From assembly GCF_028728065.1 (NCBI RefSeq), contig NZ_CP117812.1, positions 496,001-560,000 on the forward strand: DNA of 64,000 bases, given 5' to 3'. The notes under the pieces were generated by a model. It saw nothing but the letters and a program-made list of their open reading frames with translations, was not told the origin of the DNA and ran no database searches. The DNA is from Lentisphaera profundi. Its GTDB lineage: Bacteria > Verrucomicrobiota > Lentisphaeria > Lentisphaerales > Lentisphaeraceae. A program made the position numbers and the translations under genes. This document shows, piece by piece, positions 36,153-45,555 of the stretch; position 1 is the stretch's first letter, and each line of letters begins with the position of its first letter.

Positions 36153-36755
36153 TTAAGCTCCGAGGTCGTGATTTAAGCGGGACATTTCCCGCAGTAAGAC
36201 TTTTCTGACTCGTGATTTATAAACGCGAACTGAACTAGAACTTATGCCAAAGCGTTCTCCTAGGATGTCGGAACTCGCTTCGTGAATCGAGGCTTCAAAT
36301 ACTTCTCGGCAGCGCTTAGGAAATTCATCTTTGACATTATTCCAAGCCAGATTGGAAACATAAATTTTCCATTCTTTTTCGGCAATGATATTAATTTCGG
36401 GCTCTGTAATGGTATCGAGTGCATGAAGAGTTGCATCGTAATCGGTATTCTTAGCATCATTTTTTGTCGATTTTTTTCGGAAATAATTATAAACAGTACT
36501 TCGAATGACAAGGCATAGCCAAGTTCGAAAAGTACATTCGCCTTCACGGTATTCATACTTGGGCAATGACTTCCAGACTTTAATTAAGACGTCTTGTAGT
36601 AGATCTTCAATAAATTCTTGTTTAACCCCAAGGTTGCGAATGACCGCATAGATGTAGCCTTGGTAGTATTGAACAAAATCCTCCCAAGAGCGATCATCAT
36701 CGGCCCGCGCAATTTTTGACAGCAGTGTTTGGCGTGTGTGGTAATTTTTTTCCAT
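36153..36755 (-). CDS. ECF-type RNA polymerase sigma factor (module 4)
   Basis: The 200-residue product shows region 2 (DLLQDVLIKVWKSLPKYEYR, RTWLCLVIRSTVYNYFRK) and region 4 (ISSSSVRVYKSRVRKVLLRE). It starts MEKNYHTRQTLLSK, in register with sigma factors 1 and 3. The gene is divergent from the secreted protein gene at 37024, whose upstream spacer holds a two-box promoter-like motif; control of that gene by this sigma factor is a reasonable guess. No anti-sigma gene is adjacent. Confidence 0.88.
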   Translation of the reverse strand: MEKNYHTRQTLLSKIARADDDRSWEDFVQYYQGYIYAVIRNLGVKQEFIEDLLQDVLIKVWKSLPKYEYREGECTFRTWLCLVIRSTVYNYFRKKSTKNDAKNTDYDATLHALDTITEPEINIIAEKEWKIYVSNLAWNNVKDEFPKRCREVFEASIHEASSDILGERFGISSSSVRVYKSRVRKVLLREMSRLNHDLGA

Positions 36756-36944
36756 GAAAAGCTCAAGCTTATATACAATGCTAAAATATAACTCGAGGTA
36801 TAAAAATAGAAAACTGAAATAGCTTCATTAAAAGATACTTAGCTGAATCTTGACATTAGGTCTTCAACTAAGGGTGTGATGCTGATTAATGGTCCTTGAT
36901 CACAAGAAGAGTTTGATTTTACATCTATATATGTGTTTTATACC

Positions 36945-36971
36945 GTAACAAAAGGGCTCGTTAGGGGTTTA
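36945..36971 (+). promoter_or_regulatory. Two-box promoter-like motif upstream of a secreted protein gene
   Basis: GTAACAAA starts at 36945 and GGGTTTA at 36965, spaced by 20 bp. The second box ends 53 bp before ATG 37024. It lies in the spacer with divergent sigma factor 4. Confidence 0.5.
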
Positions 36972-37023
36972 GTATAAGCATATCCAAATTATTTAAGTCC
37001 ATAATAAATTCAAAAGGTGCCCT

Positions 37024-37545
37024 ATGAACAAGATTTTGATACTCTGCTTTTTTCTCACTTATACTCTCATGTCTAAAGAACTCATTAATGACACGAAATT
37101 CAAAAACATTGGTAAAGATTGGATATTTCGCAAAGCTCCGGAGTATAATTATATTAAAAAAGCCGATGTTAAGCGCGGGATTTTTAGTATAAAGACGATT
37201 CAAAGTTCAGAGGCGCGTCTGCTTTCATTGTCTACGGCAATTGAACTCAAAGCCAAAAGTAAATATACGCTCAGTTTTGAAATCAGGGGGAAGGGCGAAG
37301 GTAAGGTTTATTTCCAAGCACGTAGAATACGTGATCCCAAAAATAAAAAACTCCGTTTAGTCGTGGGTTTAAATAAAGCAATCGAAGTGACAGATGAATG
37401 GGCGAAACAAACTTTGACGTTTGAAGTGACGGAAGATTTGAGGATCATAGATAAAACATATTTGTGTATCTATTATGGTATATTTCTTGGTGAGACCCAA
37501 GTAAAAAATATCAGTCTCATAGAAGATAAATCCTTGGGTATTTGA
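37024..37545 (+). CDS. Secreted beta-sandwich protein, carbohydrate-binding-module-like
   Basis: The 173-residue product has a signal peptide (about 1-17, with a hydrophobic ILILCFFLTYTL run). The rest reads as a single jelly-roll domain: LLSLSTAIELKAKSKYTLSF, then GKVYFQARRI and WAKQTLTFEV, a pattern common to CBM4/CBM16-like modules. No catalytic motif is present. It is likely a small binding or surface protein. It leads the 37-45 kb catabolic run, 31 bp before the dehydrogenase gene, under a two-box promoter-like motif. Confidence 0.6.
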   Translation: MNKILILCFFLTYTLMSKELINDTKFKNIGKDWIFRKAPEYNYIKKADVKRGIFSIKTIQSSEARLLSLSTAIELKAKSKYTLSFEIRGKGEGKVYFQARRIRDPKNKKLRLVVGLNKAIEVTDEWAKQTLTFEVTEDLRIIDKTYLCIYYGIFLGETQVKNISLIEDKSLGI

Positions 37546-37576
37546 AAGCAGATCGCGGATTCAGGATAAAATATAA

Positions 37577-39799
37577 ATGAAGAGAAATTTAATGAACTTT
37601 AACGACAAGATAATAATCAAAAAAACTTTTGAGTTTACACGGACTCATCTACTATTGCTAATAATTTTTTCCTTTTATGGGAACGCAGCGGATAAATATG
37701 CTTCAGTCAAAGCCTTAAGCCCAGAAGAAAGCTTGAAGACAATTCAAGTTCCCGAAGGCTATGAGCTCCAAGTTGTCGCATCTGAACCAATGATCCAGGA
37801 GCCCGTCGATTGTGTCTGGGATGCCAACGGCAATCTCTATGTGATTGAAATGAGTACCTACATGCAGGATGCAGATGCCACTGGGCAATTTGATCGTACA
37901 AGCCGGGTGATGAAGTTGTCTGATACAGACGGAGATGGCAAGATGGATAAATCTTCTGTTTTTATTGATGGACTTTTACTACCTCGAATGATTCTTCCCT
38001 TAGATGATAGGATTTTAATTTGTGAAACGAATACGCTCGATATTTATGCCTATCGTGACACAAATAATGATGGTAAAGCCGATGAGAAAAAAATCTGGTA
38101 TAAGGGCGGTCCCAAGCAGGGCAATTTAGAGCATCAGTCGAGTGGCTTAATCTGGAATTTAGATAACTGGATTTACATCACCAAAGGAGCAAAACGTTTC
38201 AAAATTGTTGATGGAGAAGTGATTACTGATGAGCGTGGTTCGGTGAATACTCAGTGGGGTTTGGGCTGTGATGATGATGGCCATTTTTCTAGCGGATTTT
38301 CAGGAAGAGAAGAAAGTTTTCAGTACTTTCAAGTGCCGACAAAATATACGCGGGCTAAATTCCCCGATGAGTTAGAAAAAGACTTTAATGAAGTTTGGCC
38401 TATTGATAATATCCCCGATTCACAAGGAGGACTTGCGCGTATCCGCAAGGATAATACATTAAACCACATGACCGCTGCATGTGGGCATGCTGTTTATCGA
38501 GGTGAGCTCATGCCTGAGTTTTACGGCAATTATCTCATCTGTGAGCCGGTGGGGCGTTTAGTTCGCATGGCAAAAATCGACACAAGTGAGGGTTATCGTC
38601 AACTTAAAAATCCTTATCCCAAGAGTGAATTTATTCGTGCGACAGATGCTAACTTCCGTCCAGTCAACCTTAAAACGGGTCCCGATGGCGCGCTTTATAT
38701 AGTGGATATGTATCGCGGTATTATTCAAGAGGGCAATTGGACGGCTAAAGGTTCTTATTTACGTGGTGTGATCGATGAATATGGCTTGGCTAAAAATAAA
38801 AAAATGGGACGGATCTATCGCTTAGTGCCCAAAAATCATCAGGAAAAATTTAGCCATCCCCAATTTTTAGAAATGAGTTCAAAAGAATTGATTCCTTACT
38901 TAGGGCATAAAAATGGTTCCATTAGAAGCACGGTACGTAAACTCATCGTTTTGAGAAATGAGAAGACTTTGCATACGGATTTAAGGCAGGCTTTAAATCG
39001 TTCAGAGAATACCCAAGAAAAAATCGAGCTTTTATGGACCCTTGATGGCCTTGGCGTCATCGGTCCTAGCTTTTCTTTAAAATTCCTGAAAAATAAATCA
39101 GGTCTGCGTTTAGCAACTCATGGACTTCAGTTAGCAGATCCTTCCTTAGCTAATGCGAATAAGGGAACACTGAAAGTCTATGAAGGTATTCTAAAAAATG
39201 AAACGAGAAGAGAAATTTTGATTCAAGCTTATTGGAGTATGATTAGTTTTGGTCCAGAAACTATTGCTAAAAACTTTTTAGGTGAATTTGAAGAAAAACA
39301 CGCTCTGGATCCTGTCTTGAGTTTGCATATAGCGCAAAAAGCTCGAGATGATGAAGCCAAAAGAAAATATCAGGAATTTAGGGATGCACTCAAAGGCAAG
39401 GGGCCCCTATTTGAGAAGACCATGCAAGCCGGAGAAAAACATTACAAATCTTTGTGCTTTGCCTGTCACGGTTTAGATGGAGCAGGGGTGCAAATGGCGG
39501 GGACCGATATGATGTTGGCGGCGCCTTTGAAGGGATCCAAGAGAGTTCTTGGAGCACCAGATAAACTTGTCCGCATTGCTCTGCACGGCTTAACAGGTCC
39601 GATAGAAGGCAAAACTTATCCCGGGGCCATGGAGGCGTTAAAGGGCCATGATAATAAATATTTGGCAGAAGTTTTGACTTATATTCGCAATTCATGGGGA
39701 AATTCTAGTCGAATGTTGACAGATAATGATGTCCGACAAGTCCGTAAGAAGTATCGTAAACGCAAAACACCATGGACTATCGAGGAATTAGAAAAATGA
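37577..39799 (+). CDS. PVC-type membrane-bound dehydrogenase with C-terminal cytochrome c
   Basis: The 740-residue product has an N-terminal signal or anchor (about 20-37) and a propeller domain at about 50-410 (ELQVVASEPMIQEPVDCVWD, GPDGALYIVDMYRG) as in sorbosone/glucose-dehydrogenase-like proteins of PVC bacteria. A helical, HEAT-like region spans about 420-600. A class I cytochrome c domain follows, with CFACHG near residue 632 and a Met-rich TDMMLAAP loop. It probably oxidises a sugar or sugar alcohol in the periplasm and passes electrons to the respiratory chain. The next gene starts in its stop codon (ATGA overlap), so translation is coupled. Confidence 0.78.
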   Translation: MKRNLMNFNDKIIIKKTFEFTRTHLLLLIIFSFYGNAADKYASVKALSPEESLKTIQVPEGYELQVVASEPMIQEPVDCVWDANGNLYVIEMSTYMQDADATGQFDRTSRVMKLSDTDGDGKMDKSSVFIDGLLLPRMILPLDDRILICETNTLDIYAYRDTNNDGKADEKKIWYKGGPKQGNLEHQSSGLIWNLDNWIYITKGAKRFKIVDGEVITDERGSVNTQWGLGCDDDGHFSSGFSGREESFQYFQVPTKYTRAKFPDELEKDFNEVWPIDNIPDSQGGLARIRKDNTLNHMTAACGHAVYRGELMPEFYGNYLICEPVGRLVRMAKIDTSEGYRQLKNPYPKSEFIRATDANFRPVNLKTGPDGALYIVDMYRGIIQEGNWTAKGSYLRGVIDEYGLAKNKKMGRIYRLVPKNHQEKFSHPQFLEMSSKELIPYLGHKNGSIRSTVRKLIVLRNEKTLHTDLRQALNRSENTQEKIELLWTLDGLGVIGPSFSLKFLKNKSGLRLATHGLQLADPSLANANKGTLKVYEGILKNETRREILIQAYWSMISFGPETIAKNFLGEFEEKHALDPVLSLHIAQKARDDEAKRKYQEFRDALKGKGPLFEKTMQAGEKHYKSLCFACHGLDGAGVQMAGTDMMLAAPLKGSKRVLGAPDKLVRIALHGLTGPIEGKTYPGAMEALKGHDNKYLAEVLTYIRNSWGNSSRMLTDNDVRQVRKKYRKRKTPWTIEELEK

Positions 39800-41394
39800 T
39801 TAGTAAAAATAGATTTTTTAAAAGGGCTCATCTCGTTCTTGTTTTTGCATTGCCGCTTTTTGGACAAGAAAAAATAAGCGATGATAAGGGCTATATAGCA
39901 AAGCATGCCCAGTCCAATAAAAACTGGCGAATTACAAGCTCTGAGGACTGGAAGGGCGCTACCCAAGAAATCAAAGGACTGACAGTTGACGACGATTTAC
40001 TCAGCTTAGTCGATCAAGAGGGTGTCTATCACAGCAAACTTCAGCGTTTTAAAGAAAAGCGCTCGGCTCAAACAATGAAAATCAGCGCATCGACCAAGTG
40101 GGAAAATTGGGAACCGACAAAGGCAAAAATAACACCTCCCACACTTGGTGACGCACCGATTTTTCTCGTCAAAGGACCTAATGATTATTGGATAATGGGC
40201 CGCAATAGGGCTGCAAAAGCTAAGGGCTTTAAATCCAAATCAGCAAGCTTAGAAGGCTTTGATATACCTTTAAAAACAACTCCCCATCCCCACCTCTTCG
40301 ATGCTCCCGGTGCTGCGCAGAAAAACCAGGGTGGCTACAACGCTTGGCAAAGCCATGATATGATTAACTGGGTGCACCATGGCTCAGTCACTGCGAAACA
40401 CGCAAAATGGTCAACAACGGCAGAATTCGTCGACGGAAAAGCCTATATTTATTATGATTTCCCCAATGACCAAGATCCCCACCTTTACATCGACGATGAC
40501 CTCACCGATGGCAAGCCAGGCAAGGATATGGGATTAGCCTTCAAAGATCCTTCCGATGGCTCAGATTGTAGCATCATTCGTGACCTAGAGGGTAAATTCC
40601 ATCTCATTTACGAGAATTTCAGCCCGATCAATGCGCGAAAGCATTCTTGGGATTCTCCCTTAGCAGGACATGCGGTCAGCGAAGATGGTAAAGGCGATTT
40701 CAAAATCCTCGCCCCTGCAGTGGATGATCGTACTGAACCGACGGGAAAGTTTGCCGAATACCCCCACCCACACTGGCACGAAGAGGACCCCAAAAATTTC
40801 CCCGGAAAAACGATGCAAGAAGCCAATCGCGAGTATCGCCTCAAAAAGGGCGACACCCGAGCCTTTGCCAAATACGAAATACACACTCCCGCACAGAATG
40901 CTTACGGCGATTGGGCTTCCATTGCAATTGGTGGCCAGTATTACCTCGTAGGCGATTATCATCCCGCTCACAAAAAGATTCGCATTGGAATATTCACTTC
41001 GCCAAGCCTAGATCAGCAGTTCGAACTGATCGGCGAACTCGGAGAGGGTCACCCAGACCCCGATATTGGTTTTGCCGAAGGTAAATTCTATCTCATCAAC
41101 CAAACGAATGAGGATTACGTCAGCCCCGGCCCATGGGTCGAGAAAGTAGAAGCCCGCGTCGGTGTCGATACGACAAATGACGGTAAAGTAGATAGCTGGA
41201 GCGATTGGCAAGAAGTCAAGGAACAATACGACTACATCAAAGGCTTCTCCAAGCAGGTCAAACGCATCCCAGCTTCAATGGACCTAAGCAGACTCCCAGA
41301 GGGCTACGGCTTCTGCTTTGAACTCAAATTACAAGATACGACAAAAAATAAATCCAAGCCGATGCTCGATAAAATCGAAATCCAGTTTGAATAG
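39796..41394 (+). CDS. Secreted putative beta-propeller glycoside hydrolase (GH43/GH117-like)
   Basis: The product is 532 residues from ATG 39796, which overlaps the upstream stop codon (ATGA); an earlier in-frame start at 39772 is less likely. The leader (MISKNRFFKRAHLVLVFALP) looks like a signal peptide. It is a full-length paralog of the lipoprotein at 15864-17429, sharing LGDAPIFLVKGPNDYWIMGR, MINWVHHGSVT, AYIYYDFPNDQDPHLYIDDD and GHPDPDIGFAEGKFYL, but without a lipobox. Translational coupling to the dehydrogenase suggests that its product is oxidised by that enzyme. Confidence 0.62.
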   Translation: MISKNRFFKRAHLVLVFALPLFGQEKISDDKGYIAKHAQSNKNWRITSSEDWKGATQEIKGLTVDDDLLSLVDQEGVYHSKLQRFKEKRSAQTMKISASTKWENWEPTKAKITPPTLGDAPIFLVKGPNDYWIMGRNRAAKAKGFKSKSASLEGFDIPLKTTPHPHLFDAPGAAQKNQGGYNAWQSHDMINWVHHGSVTAKHAKWSTTAEFVDGKAYIYYDFPNDQDPHLYIDDDLTDGKPGKDMGLAFKDPSDGSDCSIIRDLEGKFHLIYENFSPINARKHSWDSPLAGHAVSEDGKGDFKILAPAVDDRTEPTGKFAEYPHPHWHEEDPKNFPGKTMQEANREYRLKKGDTRAFAKYEIHTPAQNAYGDWASIAIGGQYYLVGDYHPAHKKIRIGIFTSPSLDQQFELIGELGEGHPDPDIGFAEGKFYLINQTNEDYVSPGPWVEKVEARVGVDTTNDGKVDSWSDWQEVKEQYDYIKGFSKQVKRIPASMDLSRLPEGYGFCFELKLQDTTKNKSKPMLDKIEIQFE

Positions 41395-41397
41395 CAG

Positions 41398-42363
41398 ATG
41401 ATGAAAATATTCAGACTCATTATTCTTTCCTTGATTTTTGCAAGTGCCATGGCTTTGCAGGCAAATCAAGCCTCGCAGCATACGCCAATCAATCTGAAAG
41501 CGGACATCGTCTACAAGACAAGTGCAGAAGGAGCGCTGCACTTGGATCTCTTCTATCCAGCGTCTGAACTTAGCGGTCTCTACCCCCTGGTGGTCTACAC
41601 TCATGGCGGAGGCTGGGCTGCGGGCAGTAAGAATAAGGCTCAAGGGCGATCAAATATTGCCCGGACTGTGCGGGGCTTAACTGAAGCAGGCTTTTGTGTG
41701 GTCGCAGTACAATACCGGCTCTGCAAAGATGGGAAAACGAGTATCCGCGATTGTGTGACGGATTCCATGGATGCAGTGCGCTATCTTGCCAAATACAGCA
41801 AAGAACTCCATCTCGATTCAAGCCGAGTCTTTAGCTATGGCGACTCTGCTGGTGGTCAACTCGCTCAAATGTTATTACTGACCCAGCCGACTGACTTTCC
41901 AGGTGCTGCCGAGCTTGCCGGCCAGCGCTACACCATGCTTGCCGGTGTTTCCTGGTATGGCCCTTGTGACTTCGAGAAGACCGCGCTATTCAACCACGAT
42001 GGTCGCGCGAAATTCCGCGATCGCTTTGGGCCGCGTGTACTCAAGGCTGGAACTCCACCCGAAGATAAACTACGCTTGTACCGCGAAGTCAGTCCAGTTA
42101 ATTACCTTCGCAAAGGCAGTCCTCCACTACTGATGATTCAGGGTGATGGAGATACGACTATCCCCCTTAAGCATGCTTATTATATGCAAGAAAAGGCTAA
42201 GGCCTGCGAGGCACCGGTGGAAATCATGATTATCAAAAATGCCGGACACAATTGGCGGCAGGCCGACGGTTCCACCCCCATCGAGCCATCGCGTGAGAAA
42301 ATCATCCAGCGTACCATCGATTTTATGCTGAGTGAACTGCATCGACTTAGAGACTCAAAATAA
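41398..42363 (+). CDS. Secreted alpha/beta-hydrolase, acetyl- or feruloyl-esterase-like
   Basis: The 321-residue product has a signal peptide (1-22). The oxyanion-hole motif HGGGW is at 69-73, the nucleophile GDSAGG begins at 148 (Ser150), [12 protein letters not shown] holds the likely Asp near residue 242, and NAGHNW holds the catalytic His near residue 281. This is a complete triad of the BD-FAE/esterase D-like branch. It starts 4 bp after the propeller hydrolase and belongs to the same operon. It should free acyl groups from polysaccharide so that the neighbouring hydrolase and sulfatases can act. Confidence 0.82.
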   Translation: MMKIFRLIILSLIFASAMALQANQASQHTPINLKADIVYKTSAEGALHLDLFYPASELSGLYPLVVYTHGGGWAAGSKNKAQGRSNIARTVRGLTEAGFCVVAVQYRLCKDGKTSIRDCVTDSMDAVRYLAKYSKELHLDSSRVFSYGDSAGGQLAQMLLLTQPTDFPGAAELAGQRYTMLAGVSWYGPCDFEKTALFNHDGRAKFRDRFGPRVLKAGTPPEDKLRLYREVSPVNYLRKGSPPLLMIQGDGDTTIPLKHAYYMQEKAKACEAPVEIMIIKNAGHNWRQADGSTPIEPSREKIIQRTIDFMLSELHRLRDSK

Positions 42364-42408
42364 ATTTTAATACACCAAAACTTAAGCCAATACAGGATAT
42401 CCCCCCCC

Positions 42409-43875
42409 ATGATTAGAAAAATAATAACTCAAATGCATTCTTGTCGTGGAGCCTTTATCGCGATGATCTTTATGGGGGCAATGACTATGGGTGGATTCAC
42501 TGGTCGTGCTGCTGAATCATCCGTGGATAAACCCAATATCATCTTCATCATGCTAGATGACCTCGGCAAGGAATGGGTGGGATGCTATGGAGCTGAAGAC
42601 ATCAAAACCCCAAACATTGATGCGCTAGCTGCTGGTGGCATGATCTTTAATAATGCCTACTCCATGCCCTCCTGTACCCCTTCGCGTACCACCGTCCTGT
42701 CGGGGAAATACCCGTGGCGCACCGGATGGACGAGTCACTGGGATGTTCCGCGCTGGGGAGTCGCCTACTTTGATTGGAAGAAAAAGGGAAACACTACCTT
42801 TGCTAGCCTCATGAAAGCCAATGGTTATTCCACTTGTGCGGTAGGCAAATGGCAGATCAATGACTTTCGCCTCGAACCTCATGTCCTGAAGAAGCACGGC
42901 TTCGATGACTGGGCGATGTGGACGGGCTGTGAGACCGGTAACGAAAAAGTAAGTGCGAGCCGCAATTATGACCCTTACATCAATACGCCTGCAGAGGGCA
43001 GCAAGGTATACAAAAATAAGTTTATTGCAGACGTATGCACCGACTACCTGATCAATTACATGCGTCAGCACAAAGACGAACCGATGTGCCTCTATTACCC
43101 GATGCCACTTCCGCATCCTCCGCTGGTTGCCACCCCTGATGAGCCTAAGCTAAAGACCCGACTCGATAAGCACAGGGCCTTGGTGCGCTACGTGGACAAG
43201 TGTGTTGGTCAGATAGTTAATACTCTTGACGAGCTAAAAATCCGTGATCGCACCATCATCATCATCTCAACAGATAACGGCACGATCCCTGGTATCACAG
43301 GCACCGTGAACGGGCTTCCAGTCAGGGGAGAAAAGGGACGAAAGTCGGAACGAGGAGTTTGCGCTCCCTTCATTGTCAACGGTCCAGGTCTCGTTCCCGC
43401 TGGGATCCAAACCGACGCCCTCACCGATTTCTCTGACTTACTCCCTACCTTCCTAGAACTCGCAGGCGGTCAGATGCCCGAGGACCTCGTTATCGACGGA
43501 AAATCGTTTGCTCCCTTGATTCTAGGCAAAGCGCAGGATTCAGGCCGCGAGTGGATCATGTCCATCGGCGAAAGCGCCGGTCTGATCACTAAGGACGGAG
43601 TGCGTAACAAAGATACCTTTGGCAAGCGCGTCATTCGCGATAAACAACACAAAGTTTGGGTCTCGGAAGATAAGCAGATCATTCGCCTGCACGACCTCAA
43701 TGCAGACCCTCTAGAGAAAACAAACCTTCTTAATAGCGAGCTTGTCGCGCACAAAGAAGCTCTGATGAAGTTTCAGGCTATCGTCGATTCGCTTCCCGAT
43801 AAGGATGCCCACCGTTTATACACACCAAGAGCTGCCAACCCATGGGACATGAAGCTTAAGAAAACAAAAAATTAA
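42409..43875 (+). CDS. Secreted type I sulfatase
   Basis: The 488-residue product has an N-terminal hydrophobic signal (about 13-35). Metal-binding LDDLGKEW is at 49-56, the formylglycine site CTPSR at 89-93 (Cys89), AVGKWQIN near residue 144 and STDNGT near 290. It closely resembles the sulfatase at 47312, so the pair comes from duplication. A run of eight C (42401-42408) abuts the ATG and no ribosome-binding site is obvious, which is unusual. It continues the 37-45 kb operon-like run. Confidence 0.88.
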   Translation: MIRKIITQMHSCRGAFIAMIFMGAMTMGGFTGRAAESSVDKPNIIFIMLDDLGKEWVGCYGAEDIKTPNIDALAAGGMIFNNAYSMPSCTPSRTTVLSGKYPWRTGWTSHWDVPRWGVAYFDWKKKGNTTFASLMKANGYSTCAVGKWQINDFRLEPHVLKKHGFDDWAMWTGCETGNEKVSASRNYDPYINTPAEGSKVYKNKFIADVCTDYLINYMRQHKDEPMCLYYPMPLPHPPLVATPDEPKLKTRLDKHRALVRYVDKCVGQIVNTLDELKIRDRTIIIISTDNGTIPGITGTVNGLPVRGEKGRKSERGVCAPFIVNGPGLVPAGIQTDALTDFSDLLPTFLELAGGQMPEDLVIDGKSFAPLILGKAQDSGREWIMSIGESAGLITKDGVRNKDTFGKRVIRDKQHKVWVSEDKQIIRLHDLNADPLEKTNLLNSELVAHKEALMKFQAIVDSLPDKDAHRLYTPRAANPWDMKLKKTKN

Positions 43876-43887
43876 TAGGGTAATCAA

Positions 43888-45396
43888 ATGAAATTTAGAT
43901 CTCTTTTAACTAGCCTCAAACCAGCAACTCGTCTCTTAGCAATCATAGGATTATTAAGCTCAGGCTCACTACTTGCCAAAGACATCAAACAAAAGCCCAA
44001 CTTTGTCATCTTGCTAGCGGATGACGTAAGCTCAGATAGCATCGGCTGTTATGGTTCTCCTAATCCCCATACAACACCCCACATAGACAACTTGGCTCAA
44101 AATGGCATTAAATTCTCCAATATGTTTGTGAGCGAAGCCATGTGTGGCCCTGCAAGAGCAGAGCTATACACTGGTCTAATGCCCCAGAGAAATGGGACTT
44201 TTCGCAATCACAAGGCCTCTAATCCCGATGTTAAAAGTGTGGTGCATTACCTTAGCGACCTTGGTTATCGCGTTGGCCTCGCAGGAAAAAAGCACATCTC
44301 ACCGGAGAAAGTATACCCATTTGAAACAATCCCTGGAATATGTGGTAAAGCTGCTGAAGCAAAGCCCAAGCCCGATGACTGGCGCGGAGTTCAAAGCTTT
44401 ATCAAACGCGACCCCAAGCAGCCCTTTTGTCTTGTCATTGGCTCCATTCATGCCCATTCACCCTGGACTGTCGGGGATACCAAATACTGGAAAGAAGAGG
44501 ACGTCGTCCTGCCGCCAAACCTAGTTGATACGCCACAGACAAGATCCGCCTATTGGCGCTACCTAGCCGAAGTAAGAGAATTTGACCGTCAAGTGGGCGA
44601 CACCCTGAAAATCCTTAAAGACAATAAGAAATTGGATAACACAATCATTATTGTACTGGATGAAAATGGCACTGGTATGGTGGGAGGTAAATGGACGGTC
44701 TTTGACTGGGGAGTTCGCTCAGCCTGTGTCATTAAATTCCCCGATAAGTGGCAAGCTAAGTTTGAGACTGATGCCATCGCTCAGTACTGTGATATCGTGC
44801 CGACTTTGATCGATGCCGCTGGAGGCACGCCCCCCTCTAGTCTAGATGGTAAAAGTTTACTCCCTCTCATAAAAGGAGAAACAAAAACTCATCGCAAACA
44901 AGCCTTTTTTCTCTTTAATAACCGCGTCCACCAAAGTAAAGGAGATCCCCATTTCAGCATACGAGCCGTTACCAATGGCAAATATAAATTGATTTGGAAT
45001 CTAACCCCAGATAACCTCTACGTGGTCAATGTCACTTCCACCGATTTAACTGGGAGAGTACGACCCACAGATCATGGCCGCATATATGCATCCATGATTG
45101 ATCGCATGAAGATGGATGAACATGCCGAAGCAATGGTCAATAGGATCCGATCCAGACCACAGTATCAACTCTATGATTTACAAAACGATCCCTATGAACT
45201 TAAGAGCCTTGCAGAAAATCCCGAATATTCTGCCATGATTTCAAAATTCAAAAAGGACATCAAAAAATGGATGAAAGATCAAGGAGATGACGGCCATGTA
45301 GATCCTGAAGGGATGAACGTCATTAAATATAATGAGTATCAATTCCCCTATCCCAGAAAAACGAAGGCAATCAATAAAAACAAGACCAAAAAATAA
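43888..45396 (+). CDS. Secreted type I sulfatase of another subfamily
   Basis: The 502-residue product has a signal peptide (about 1-30, ending SGSLLA). LADDVSSDSIGCYG is at 43-56 and the formylglycine site CGPAR at 86-90 (Cys86). IVLDENGTG replaces the usual TDNG second metal site; the spacing is right but the sequence is divergent. It has an extended C-terminus rich in Lys. It resembles the heparan-N-sulfatase-like branch. It starts 12 bp after the previous sulfatase and is probably co-transcribed. Confidence 0.85.
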   Translation: MKFRSLLTSLKPATRLLAIIGLLSSGSLLAKDIKQKPNFVILLADDVSSDSIGCYGSPNPHTTPHIDNLAQNGIKFSNMFVSEAMCGPARAELYTGLMPQRNGTFRNHKASNPDVKSVVHYLSDLGYRVGLAGKKHISPEKVYPFETIPGICGKAAEAKPKPDDWRGVQSFIKRDPKQPFCLVIGSIHAHSPWTVGDTKYWKEEDVVLPPNLVDTPQTRSAYWRYLAEVREFDRQVGDTLKILKDNKKLDNTIIIVLDENGTGMVGGKWTVFDWGVRSACVIKFPDKWQAKFETDAIAQYCDIVPTLIDAAGGTPPSSLDGKSLLPLIKGETKTHRKQAFFLFNNRVHQSKGDPHFSIRAVTNGKYKLIWNLTPDNLYVVNVTSTDLTGRVRPTDHGRIYASMIDRMKMDEHAEAMVNRIRSRPQYQLYDLQNDPYELKSLAENPEYSAMISKFKKDIKKWMKDQGDDGHVDPEGMNVIKYNEYQFPYPRKTKAINKNKTKK

Positions 45397-45456
45397 AGAT
45401 CACAAAGCTAGTCATATTTTTGACTTTTGTACAAGTGCTTGCGAGTTCCGCATAAG

Positions 45457-45555
45457 TCTAAGCAACAAGGGCTAAAAGCAGGTATATCCACCTGGATGAA
45501 GCAGCAGGGAGATGATGCTATTAAGTTCTTCAAAAACAAGACCGTGAGAGGGTAA
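45457..45555 (+). pseudogene. Sulfatase tail remnant
   Basis: The frame reads LKAGISTWMKQQGDDAIKFF and NKTVRG then stop. ISTWMKQQGDD resembles IKKWMKDQGDDG near the end of the sulfatase just upstream (43888), so this is the tail of a lost tandem copy. It begins without a start codon. Confidence 0.5.
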
